Source: Nothophaeocryptopus gaeumannii
Lineage: Eukaryota > Ascomycota > Dothideomycetes > Mycosphaerellales > Mycosphaerellaceae
Length of the DNA stretch: 18,321 nucleotides
NCBI GenBank assembly: GCA_031771865.1
Contig: JASISA010000032.1
Span: forward strand, 1-18,321
Direction of reading: 5' to 3'
The notes beneath the pieces are model-generated. The model saw only the letters and a list, made by a program, of their open reading frames with translations. It made no database searches and was not told the DNA's origin. The position numbers were made by a program, and so were the translations under genes. Positions within the stretch are counted from its first letter, which is position 1. Every line of letters starts with the position of its first letter. This document shows, piece after piece, positions 8,774 through 18,107 of the stretch.

Positions 8774-10768
8774 CTACATGCAGTCTTCTCCTCCAGCGAC
8801 CGTCGACTCCTCGGCTTGCGCGTCACTTTGGTCTGTTTCTATCCACCTTTGGATCTCGATCTGCAGTATATCGGCAGCCTCCTTAGGCCTGTTCGCGTAG
8901 CCAGCCTTCCAGCACATTCATGAATTCAATAACCCAAGAGTGCTGTGGTCCCCAGTGCTCCTTGATCATCTCTATCGCCTGTCGTTGAGTATTCTCTGCC
9001 TCTATGGTCTTCCTTGTCTATACCGACTGAAGGAGACTATTTTCAGAGATTCTATCCTCTCTGCTACCCTCCTAGCGTACAGGTCATGGTCCTGGAGTAT
9101 GAACATGCCTTGCGACGCCATCTCTTCTGCCTCATTGTAGCGTCCCTGTTTGTTCAAGTTGTGCGCAAGATTGAGGATAGGCCGCGGATTAGGAAGTCTA
9201 TCGGCAGCTCTAAACTGGCGGAGGAAGTCCAGTCAGGCGGGCACAGACCGGTGAATCGTGCCGAGTTGCCGATCGAAAATATCGACGACGCACCGCCAAG
9301 CTTGTATCATAGCCTCAGCTTAGCCATTTCCATACCAAGTTGACTAAGCAATGCCAGATCTGGCTCCAGAAGATGCCTTCCCGTTGACTGTTGCTGACCT
9401 CTAGCAACATAGTCACAAAGCAGCACTGTCACATCACTGAGTTCAGTCCTGTTAGATGGACAAAGACTTCAAAGAAGCAGGCTAGCGCTCGAGGTGCTCG
9501 GCTCGAAGTATGTCCTTTACCAGATCGCATGCTCTATTCAGAGCCAGGCGGAACTCGACATGTGATCCCTTTTGCTTGAACATAGTGGCAGTAAAGCAAT
9601 ATGAGTCAAAGTCGTTGCATAGGTTGTTTTGGAACTCAGCGCCATTCGGAGCAATAAGAGTTTCATGGTCATCAAAAACCATCTTTCGACAGCAATCCTC
9701 GGTATAGGTCCTGACTAGGCGGAACAAGTGTTCACTCGCAAGGAGAGCATTGGCGGAGGTGGCGATGATGGCAGTCCAGGTTGGTTGAAAAGACGGCGGA
9801 AGCATGCAACTTTTTGTCGACCATTTGACCCAATGCAGTGCATCGTGGAGCAACCTGAGGTACCCCTATTTGGATTGAATATGCTGTGCGTGAATGTCCT
9901 GTTAACTTTAGGTCTTTTCCCCGTCAGCGAGCCCGTTAACCAACCTGGCACCGATACTCCTCTGGAGGGTACTTACAAAGACTTCAGGAGCCTGGCGCAT
10001 ACATCTCCACAGGATATGCGTTCTCTATGTCACTCTCGTCCATCTCGCTCAGGAGTCGTGGACACTGCTCCGTCGAGATATCATAGGAGAACCTAGTGTC
10101 CTCTGTCCAGGTAGCAGGTAAGGTATTGGTATCTGAGGACGCTCCTATGTTTGGCAAGCTTCTGGAACTTCCGACACGGCCTTGGAACACTTCCCTTTCG
10201 ACGTTGGCAACTTGTTCAGGGGATTTTAGTATCGTTTCTCCCGCTCCACCAACGGGACCATACCATCTCTCTTGTTTGCAGAGGAGTGCTTCCAATGTGG
10301 AGTCACTCTTGAGGACATACGAACATCCACTTGCCCAATCTCGAATAGTTTTACACGCAATCGGAGTTCGCTGTGCTGCGTGGTGGATGAAGTCTGGCAA
10401 CGATCGACAATACTGGATGATCGCGTCTCGATATCCAGATTTAACCTTACCTCCCCATCTATGCAATATCAGATCTGTAGGACTTGGAAGTGCTGAAGAA
10501 CATACACAGTAGTCTGCCGTCCTATCATGAAGATGGCGCCCAGGGGGATCTCATGGAAAAACCCCGTGAGCCATTCTCCAGCATTTCTGCACCTGCGCAA
10601 TGTGCTCAAATTGTCCGGAGCCAAGTCGCCCAACAGGTAATTGAGGGCTGACTTCAACTCTATGAGGGGTACCATTATCGTTGATAGTCGTCTACAGCGC
10701 TGGCAACGATAATACTTCCGATCCTGACAGTATAAGCGCTGCGTGAACTGAGTTGGATAGCGGCGCAC
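8774..10768 (-). pseudogene. TPR protein of the fungal Clr5-associated type, frame-broken
   Basis: The minus strand carries a long protein in several frames. The upstream part has a 99-codon frame (to 10469) with YYRCQRCRRL and then a 160-codon frame (10466-9984) with YCRSLPDFIHHAAQRTP. A 123-codon frame (9853-9482) contains SEHLFRLVRTYTEDC and ends RACDLVKDILRAEHLER. After it come MIQAWRCVVDIFDRQLGTIH and the TPR-like LAHNLNKQGRYNEAEEMASQ (about 9165-9105). The end of the protein reads QRQAIEMIKEHWGPQHSWVI, EFMNVLEGWLREQ, KEAADILQIEIQRWI, and stops at 8774-8776. The 'HWG-x-x-HSW-x-x-x-F-x-x-x-LEGWLR-x-x-G-x-x-x-A' ending is familiar from fungal proteins with TPRs and often an N-terminal Clr5 domain; no Clr5 domain was found here. 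TPRs mediate protein contacts; the role is unknown. The stop lies about 75 bp from the start region of the phosphatase gene. The N-terminus is not fixed. Confidence 0.5.
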
Positions 10769-12456
10769 ACCACGCGCTTTGCCGGTTCTTCGTGCGATTC
10801 AAGGCCTGAGAATTGCGCTAGCGAGGCAAAAGGATCCTGTATGTCGCCGGAAGCCAGCCAGTTTTCTCTGCAAAGAGCCCCTCCAATTGTCCAAATTGAT
10901 CTTCGATCGACTTGCCAGGATTAACGCCCTGTCTGCTGGTTCATAAGGCTGAAAGCACCTGCCATCGCGTTCCGACGACAGCGAAGGTAAGAAAAGCTAG
11001 TGCGAATGACCGCAACGATGAAGACTCTGGAGCCAAGAGCAAGATGCGCGTTCATGTTATGTAGCACTCGCCTCGTTTCGACCTGCAGGAGCTAATTAGT
11101 GGAATCTGTGCTGCTGTGCCTTAAGTCTGCATCGCTGTACCGCCGCGTTGCATGGATGTCGCGAGTAGCCAGATTTGAATGGCGCTCGGAGCTTCTGCGC
11201 TCTAGCGCCATGGGGTTCAATCACCCTTACAGGGATGAGATGCGCAATTCATCGCGCTTCCTCATTGCTCTACATTCGGCCGTTAGTGTTGCAGGGGCTT
11301 GTGATTCGTAGCAACTGCCACTCCGGAACGCTCGGCTACGCCTGCAGCAACAGAAAATGCTTCGTTAGTCGACTCGACTTCGTGGCGCGATGTTCATGCG
11401 TTGCTATCAGTGAATCCTGCTGGGATCTGCGGAGTTGAGCCAGATTTGTCGGCCGACTCTTGGCATTTTCGAGATCGCACGGGCGCAACTCGTGCTGGAT
11501 TCTCGCAGTACATTGAAGCTGATTATAGAAAGCATTTTGCAGCCCATTGCCTGAGCCGTACGAGATGTATATGTTATGTTATGTTATGTTGTTCAATCTA
11601 GCTATGCACAGATCTAATGTCCACGAGATGTATAATGTCCATCCCAGCGTCGCGAGCCGCTTAGTGTAGCGAGCCGGACGAGCATTTTGCATCTCCCAAA
11701 GTTTGCACCTCCCGAACAAAGTTGACATGGCGTGATAGACAGGTCTATGATTCAGTGGCCTCGCTACCTCGGAGCGAAGGTATGGCTAGAAATACTGGAT
11801 GTTGATCGCATAGTCGTTTTTGGCGTGAATGCCGCCGACCGCTCCTCTTGCGGTTTTATCCTACCAGACCGCATCGACCTTGCTAGACTTCTGTCTCGGC
11901 GGGTCCAGTCAATGCCAGCTATAGGAAATGCATATGTCCTGAAGTTGTGTAGTCTTCGAAGCACGTCGTTGTAGGTTCCGAGAAGATTCTCCGGTAGAAA
12001 GTGGAATCTTGGCTCAGGTGCGATTTTAGCGCAGTATATGAGCTGAATGATACGGTATCTGGGTAATTATTCTTGACGCTACGCTCTATCTGGACACATG
12101 GATTATATGCTCAGACACAAGTCGCGGCGTTCTTCTCGATGCTTCCAAGACGATGTGATCGTCGTTCTATAGCGTATGTTCTATTGTTAGGCATTTCTCA
12201 GGGTCCTCCTGATCCGCGCGTGATAGAGCGCACCCTTCCTCTCACGTCAGCAAGGCAAAAATGGATAGAGGCCAGCTGGGCCCTCGACGAAGGTGCTTAC
12301 AACTGACACTATACACAGCCCCAATAGCTAGATTGTGGGCCTCTCTGCTTCGATAGTAGGTCAACCGCAGTCCTCTGTCAATTGTTCGCACTATAGGCTT
12401 GGCTAATGCCCTGCTGCCTTCTCCACTACCCACAACAGCGCCGTATATGAATGGCC
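10769..12456. other. No recognised gene
   Basis: Several short open stretches occur on both strands (for example 11099-11311 plus, 11732-11974 plus, 11764-11964 minus, 12073-12306 plus, 12242-12433 minus), none above 90 codons or with a motif I know. Just upstream of the TPR gene (10769-10960, minus) sequence such as FGQLEGLFAEKTGWLPATY may be more of that protein's N-terminus. Minus-strand text near 11740-11990 (YNDVLRRLHNFRTYAFPI) is protein-like but unassigned. The part next to 12456 is the 3' flank of the NACHT-WD40 gene. Confidence 0.3.
11571..11590 (+). repeat. Pentanucleotide microsatellite (ATGTT)4
   Basis: Four exact tandem ATGTT units. The flanks hold short direct repeats: ACGAGATGTAT at about 11560-11570 and again at 11623-11633, TAATGTCCA at about 11615 and 11633, and AGCATTTTGC at 11531-11540 and 11681-11690. 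This suggests local slippage and duplication in non-coding DNA. Confidence 0.8.
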
Positions 12457-15400
12457 TTAACTAAGATTAACCCCAATAACAGATACATGGCCGGAATTAG
12501 TTCCACTACAAGTGTGTTGCAAAACACGCTCGAGCAGGTTCCACGATACTCAGTAGGCAGCCATAGCATATCTTGACCTTTGCAGCGAATCCATTGGCCG
12601 TGTAACTCTAGAGTAGCAGTACGTAGAGATCTGGGGACCGGAGAAGAAGCGACAAATGCACTTGTGTCGAACTCGCCACAATCTGTCCGCAGGGTTGCGC
12701 CGTTGTTTACGAATGCCATTTGGTAGAGACTGCCAACGTCCTGAAGGCGGTGGATTTCATCGCCTGTCTTGGCGTTCCACAACCGTACCGTCTTGTCGTC
12801 TGACGCCGATGCTACCACCTCCCCGTCCGGAGAGAAGGCGACCGCCCTAACCCAATCATCGTGCCCTTCGAGCTTCTGCGTCTCCTCGCCCGTCTTCGCG
12901 TTCCAGAGCCGTACCGTCTTGTCGTTTGACGCCGATGCTACCACCTCCCCGTCCGGAGAGAAGGCGACCGCCCTAACCCAATCATCGTGCCCTTCGAGCT
13001 TCTGCGTCTCCTCGCCCGTCTTCGCGTTCCAGAGCCGTACCGTCTTGTCGTTTGACGCCGATGCTACCACCTCCCCGTCCGGAGAAGGCGACCGCCTAAC
13101 CCAATCATCGTGCCCTTCGAGCTTCTGCGTCTCCTCGCCCGTCTTCGCGTTCCAGAGCCGTACCGTCTTGTCGTCTGACGCCGATGCTACCACCTCCCCG
13201 TCCGGAGAGAAGGCGACCGCCCTAACCCAATCATCGTGCCCTTCGAGCTTCTGCGTCTCCTCGCCCGTCTTCGCGTTCCAGAGCCGTACCGTCTTGTCGT
13301 TTGACGCCGATGCTACTACCTCCCCGTCCGGAGAAGGCGACCGCCCTAACCCAATCATCGTGCCCTTCGAGCTTCTGCGTCTCCTCGCCCGTCTTCGCGT
13401 TCCAGAGCCGTACCGTCTTGTCGTTTGACGCCGATGCTACCACCTCCCCGTCCGGAGAAGGCGACCGCCCTAACCCAATCATCGTGCCCTTCGAGCTTCT
13501 GCGTCTCCTCGCCCGTCTTCGCGTTCCAGAGCCGTACCGTCTTGTCGTCTGAAGCCGATGCTACCACCTCCCCGTCCGGAGAGAAGGCGACCGCCTCAAC
13601 CGCTTCATCGTGCCCTTCGAGCTTCTGCGTCTCCTCGCCCGTCTTCGCGTTCCAGAGCCGTACCGTCTTGTCGTCTGACGCCGATGCTACCACCTCCCCG
13701 TCCGGAGAGAAGGCGACCGCCCTAACCCAATCATCGTGCCCTTCGAGCTTCTGCGTCTCCTCGCCCGTCTTCGCGTTCCAGAGCCGTACCGTCTTGTCGT
13801 ATGACGCCGATGCTACTATATCCCCGTCCGGAGAGAAGGCGACCGCCGTAACCTCGTTATCGTGCCCTTCGAGCTTCTGCGTCTCCTCGCCCGTCTTCGC
13901 GTTCCAGAGCCGTACCGTATTGTCCCATGACGCCGATGCTACTATATCCCCGTCCGGAGAGAAGGCGACCGCCGTAACCTCGTTATCGTGCCCTTCGAGC
14001 TTCTGCGTCTCCTCGCCCGTCTTCGCGTTCCAGAGCCGTACCGTCATGTCCAATGACGCCGATGCTACTATATCCCCGTCCGGAGAGAAGGCGACCGCCA
14101 TAACCGCTCTATCGTGCCCTTCGAGCTTCAGAATCTGGGCACTCCAATCTTGTTGGACTGCTGGGAGGAGGCTAAGCAGCTTCGGACATTGATCCTGGAA
14201 TATTCGTCGTGTAATGCTCTGAGCTGGACTGAAAATTACGCGTCGTACTCCAGCGACGCGGAACACAAATGTCTTGTTTCAATGCACCCGGCTGATTCAA
14301 CTGCCGAGACATTCCCTCGCAAGTCCGGCCATGCACCGGTGCTCTGTTTGTGGTGTTCGCCCAGGACCGCAAAAAGTCGCGAAGGAAGTATGAAAGAGAA
14401 GAGCGAATAGGAACTCCGTTCGTGATCGGGATCCGTAAGACAGAGTGCAAGCCGTGGCACCGACGCAGTTCGTCTTCCGCGACGCCTATTGAACCGAGTG
14501 TCTAGGGCGAAGTTCTCTAACTCGATAATCATGCTGAGAGTCGCTGATAAAACATCAATCGCGTACTCATTGTCTGATCAAGGACCTGGCTATACAGTTT
14601 CTCCAGCAGTACTCCATCTGGCCTTCCTGCATTATCTCGATCTTGGAGAAAGAGGTTTAGTGATTCCTCTGCACTGACCCTTGTCGCTTACATATCGCAC
14701 GATAGTGGCAGCAAAATAAAGAGTCCGCAGCTAAGCGTACTGGCCTGATTGTCCCCACTGCTTCCTGGCCGCAGGTGAATTGACGCCAGCTCTGCTGCTC
14801 TTGTTTAGCATTTCAGCTCCTTGACAGAAACAGGCGTATGTCGGATCGACTATTCTCGTAGTTCGTTATCAGCTCAAGTTTGAAGTGCGCAATCTCCGGT
14901 CGTTGGAATACTGCGCTAACCGAGCGTTCGGGCCGGCTCGTCAGGATAATGCGAAGTCTCACGTTAAAGACATTCTTCGCTCGTGCCATAGTCGCGACAA
15001 GGTTCAACCATCCACGCTTCGCCGTGGCACTCGTCCCTATAGCATCGACGATTATTGCCAGAACAGGCGGTCGGGAGTCTTTGTGGGCCTTGCTGTTGAA
15101 CTTGAGGACACGGCGCAACTTTCACGTTTTCCAACTGTGCGTGCACGTATGATATTGAGCGGTTGCGATTAGCCTGTCCCACTGATCGGACTTGCTTTTT
15201 GCTTGTGATGTCCGGGTGTTGGTGCATTGCGCTGAGATGTGTTGCCTGGGCTCTGAGCTTGTAGATGCTAACTGCGTTGCAGTCGAAGTGTAGAACAGAA
15301 GCCTGCGTGCGCGACCTCACCACCTCCTCTTACAAAGAGAAGCTTGCTCCAAGCTCTTTCTTTGCGGAACTCGTGAGCGAGCGTGCGGGCGATTGTGGAC

Positions 15401-16330
15401 TTTCCGTGCCTGCCATCCCGTTCAGCCAGAAGATACAGCTATCTTCTTCTCCGTACGTCCATGCTCTTATCGGTGCAACACCTCCATGCGCGTATTCTCA
15501 AGGCATAAAGGTCGTTTTCCTGCTCAGCGAGTCAAATGCAGCTTCTTTTTGCGTAGGGCAGACCGATCACATCGCGTCCGGTGGTATATCTGTCGCCGTA
15601 AGTACCGTATGTGACGGGCCCGTATACATTTCCATTGTGCTGTACTGCGTTTCCAGTCGCCGTGCTTTGGGTATGGGTAACGGGTGTCCCAGTGTCCATA
15701 GTTACCACCACAGGGTCATGTATAACGTCCGTCTTGTATACCTGCCATCTTGCGCTTTCGAGGCATGTGCTCATCGCCTTCTTGTGGGACGCATCTGAGA
15801 CAGGTCACAGCCCTCGGCTGCGCACCTGCCTGAAGTGCTCAAAGGCGCTCGCTTCTCGCTGCTATTGGGCCAGAGGTGCTCAGGCGGCCTCTGCAGTGCG
15901 TGCATTGTGCAACTCACGCCTGAGGATCCAGCCGCACTCTTGACCGTAGAGGCTAGTCTGAGGAATCAGGCTACTTAGGTCGATGCTGGTATACCCCAGT
16001 ATTGTAATTACATACCAAGCGTTGTGGTGCAACTAGAAACCTGCCTGTAATATCATCGCCTCCGGACATTGGCGGGCAGACTGACTTGTGTCCATACATA
16101 TGGAAAGGTCGTCCCGCGAAGTTAGTGTGATCGCTATCAGCTTCGATAACGGGACGATATTCCCATATGCGCACTGCCGCTAAAATCTGACTGCAAGCCA
16201 AGAACTCTCTGTCATCGGTGATCTCGGCAACCACATTGTTGCCTCTGATCGACATGAAAACTCCAGGGCATTCGCAGCTAGTAATGATGTACTGTTGTCT
16301 CTCCCGCAGAACCGGGAGAGCGCAAAACAT
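12457..16330 (-). pseudogene. NACHT-WD40 STAND protein (fungal NOD-like receptor), frame-broken
   Basis: A STAND ATPase of the HET-E/HNWD type: ligand sensing by WD40 repeats is thought to open the NACHT switch and oligomerise the protein. Order along the minus strand: (1) an N-terminal region from about 16330 resembling the fungal STAND N-terminal domain, with EYRPVIEADSDHTNF, GGDDITG and later LESARWQVYKTDVI; (2) a Gly/Asn/Tyr/Thr linker HNGNVYGPVTYGTYGDRYTT (about 15640-15580); (3) the pre-NACHT motif LPYA and NTRMEVLH; (4) P-loop CIFWLNGMAGT, then GKSTIARTLAHEFRK after a 1-nt loss at about 15404-15406; (5) Walker B LAIIVDAIGT, where families usually have LVIDALDEC, and sensor RLRIILTSRPE (frame 14813-15118); (6) helical part SLNLFLQDRDNAGRPDG, LHSVLRIP, SYFLRDFLR; (7) FSPAQSITRRIFQDQCPKLL; (8) eleven WD40 units; (9) C-terminal blade ending LELHGQWIRCKGQDMLWLP, and NSGHVSVIGVNLS with TAA at 12457-12459 after another 1-nt change at about 12501. 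The linker between (6) and (7) is about 120 residues shorter than usual. The start is uncertain; ATG 16330 is one option. Confidence 0.85.
12779..14130 (-). repeat. WD40 repeat array, about eleven 126-bp units
   Basis: The motif GCCGATGCT recurs at 12805, 12931, 13057, 13180, 13306, 13430, 13554, 13680, 13806, 13932 and 14058. Spacing is 126 bp except 123 after 13057, 124 after 13306 and 124 after 13430. Each unit encodes 42 residues of the form LEGHDxxVxAVAFSPDGxxV then ASASxDxTVRLWNAKTGEET. The units are almost identical at the DNA level, and the differences fall mostly at a few codons: DWVR, EAVE, NEVT or RAVM after GHD; EVV or DIV after PDG; and D, N, Y, W or L after ASAS. Short losses occur in the GAGAGA run and in a CCC run. 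Such near-identity is usual in fungal NACHT-WD40 receptors, where repeats exchange by recombination. Confidence 0.95.
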
Positions 16331-16880
16331 TCAATCAGCAGGGGCGAACTGGGCAGGGTCGATTGCAGCATGTATGCTAACTACGACAGAGTGGCCCAAC
16401 GTCAGGTATTGCGGAGTACGCTTTTCGCTGGATGTGAGATTATTCAGAACGGCCTCGAATGCCCCATGTTTGTAAGTCCTTGCCAGGCGAGGACTTGCAG
16501 GCAAAAGTGTGCTCGCGGCTCGTTACTCTGTATGACTCGGGATGCTGGGATGGACGTTAGATTACTCCAGGAGTCTGGGCAATGTAGACCCAGGTGGGTC
16601 CCTGAAGGCGCGCAAGGCAGACACCGCCGACGTGGCTTAAGTTCAGTGAGAGCTGTTCCGTCAGCCGTCGATTCCGGTAAAGTTTGTTCGAACATTTGAT
16701 GTTCCTCCTTGACTAGCCCGGACCATCGTCTTCGAAGCTCGATCTTGGTGGCACTGTCCGGTCTTCGAACCTAGTCCTGTGGACTTAACGTCGTTGGAGC
16801 TGCACGGCAAGACCCCTTGTCTCGCCGAATGTGCGTATACGTCTTGAGCTCTACACAGATGGTCAGTAGCTGCTTGGAGG
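16331..16880. other. Upstream flank of the NACHT-WD40 gene; nothing firmly assigned
   Basis: On the minus strand, text such as FEAVLNNLTSS near 16450 and an 83-codon frame (16444-16695) may be more of the receptor's N-terminal domain, since that domain usually has about 100 residues before the EYRPVIE anchor. No canonical fungal N-terminal start motif (such as MADP) is visible. Plus-strand frames here are antisense and carry no motif. The rest, toward 16880, may be the promoter or 5' leader of the receptor gene. Confidence 0.25.
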
Positions 16881-17417
16881 TCACAGAATAGCCTGGCACA
16901 TCACCTTCGATGTGGTGTCAGCTTTCGGCAGAATGTTTGAGCGAACAAGATCTGGCAACGGTTTTCGATATAGTCTGGAAGCTTTTTGTATCTTCTCAAG
17001 CTGCTCCAACGTGAAGTCATCGCTGTTCCAATGCTGTTGATATTGGAAGAGCTGCGCAATAATGCGTGCCTTTATCATAACAGAATCCATGATGGACTGA
17101 AGAATGTCTCGAAGCTTCTGGCTGGCCCGGAGGGAGGTTGTCTGGCATGAACCCAATAAAACTGTCGGTTTAAGCGGTTGAAACGCACGAACGAGTTGCC
17201 GGTCAACAAGCGCATGTCCGTAGACAGGCGGCCTCCGGATTACTACGAGGACCCTATAAGCTTTGTCAGAACAGTTCAAACATTGGACCCCGGTTCGCAC
17301 GTCTTTGAATTTTGCTAAAGCTGTGACCATACACAATTTATCGAAGAGCAGATCTACATATGGGAAGGTGTTCAGCTGCAGCTGCGAGGACATGTTCCGC
17401 AAGCGCCCTGCCCGCAT
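16881..17417 (-). CDS. Hypothetical protein, 178 aa
   Basis: This is an uninterrupted ATG-to-stop frame, one of the longest non-repetitive ones in the window. It starts MRAGRLRNMSSQLQLNTFPY (a second ATG is at codon 9) and is of mixed composition, with a possible beta segment YRVLVVIRRPPVYGH near residues 54-68 and a helical second half including QKLRDILQSIMDSVMIKARI and DDFTLEQLEKIQKA. There is no signal peptide, membrane segment or motif I recognise. It lies upstream of the NACHT-WD40 gene on the same strand. It might be an exon of a longer gene or a chance open frame, but its length and regular composition favour real coding. Confidence 0.4.
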   Translation of the reverse strand: MRAGRLRNMSSQLQLNTFPYVDLLFDKLCMVTALAKFKDVRTGVQCLNCSDKAYRVLVVIRRPPVYGHALVDRQLVRAFQPLKPTVLLGSCQTTSLRASQKLRDILQSIMDSVMIKARIIAQLFQYQQHWNSDDFTLEQLEKIQKASRLYRKPLPDLVRSNILPKADTTSKVMCQAIL

Positions 17418-18107
17418 GAGTCAAGCTGTAGCGATGGCGAGGACACAGCCAATCACCTTGTAGCCATGATCAATCTCCCTCCGCCCAAAGGCGCGCTCCT
17501 GTGAACAGCATTGCTGTTCCTTGCCCTGCACCCGAGTGAATGCAGCACATAATACGCGCAAGCGACCGAGCTCTCGTGTGAGCTTGCTGCTGGTAGTGGA
17601 GCAAACGGTAGGAGAATCGAGGTCACACGCAATGATTGCCATTTGCCTCTATGCAGCAATAGTGGAGGGAGTCCTCAAGCACGTGCGGGACGTGCATGCT
17701 GCATCCGAGCATGCTGCGGCCACGCGCACTCCGAGTCGCTTTTAATCCGTATGCTCACTGGTGTAACTCAATCTACGGCGCGTAGCACGCCTGCTATCGG
17801 ATAGTAATAGTTGAGGCATGCAGCGATCGGTCAATGCTGCCGACCGCTACGTTTACAACCTATCAAGTCGAACCAATACTCTAGACATGGCTTCACTGGC
17901 CGAGTAGCCAGAGCCCACTGTATGGAGCTGCGAAGTGACTTGTCGTTGCCTAGGACGCGCATCGCACATACATATTGAACTCCGCAGAGATATTGATTGG
18001 ACCGCACGGTCCATGGTGCGGGCTTATAACCAATTCTCCATGCCCACGGCTGATAGCCTTTCACCTCCATACAAGATCTCATCCCTCGCTTCGAACAGAA
18101 CCACGGA
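17418..18107. other. Region upstream of the Fungal_N gene; no gene recognised
   Basis: Short frames exist on both strands (17421-17642 minus, 17453-17659 minus, 17521-17745 plus, 17935-18129 plus), none with a family signature. The segment separates a minus-strand frame from the plus-strand gene at 18108 and so should include the promoter of the latter. I could not place a clear TATA box. A 115-codon minus frame at 17831-18178 overlaps the start of the plus gene and is probably its antisense shadow. Confidence 0.3.

Noticed and set aside
9728..10512. Plus-strand open frames of 122 and 138 codons
   Set aside because: They are opposite the TPR gene, whose minus-strand reading is more protein-like and continues into a recognisable C-terminus.
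12779..14130. Regular repeat array considered as CRISPR or satellite
   Set aside because: Units are 126 bp with no spacers and encode WD40 repeats in frame.
12769..14192. Long plus-strand open frames (12769-13428, 13425-14192) with a repeated Ser/Cys-rich motif
   Set aside because: They are antisense to the WD40 array; the periodic text is the shadow of the repeat, while the minus strand gives canonical WD40 residues.
15265..15798. 177-codon plus-strand open frame
   Set aside because: It lies antisense to the P-loop region of the receptor; the minus strand carries the recognisable NACHT motifs.
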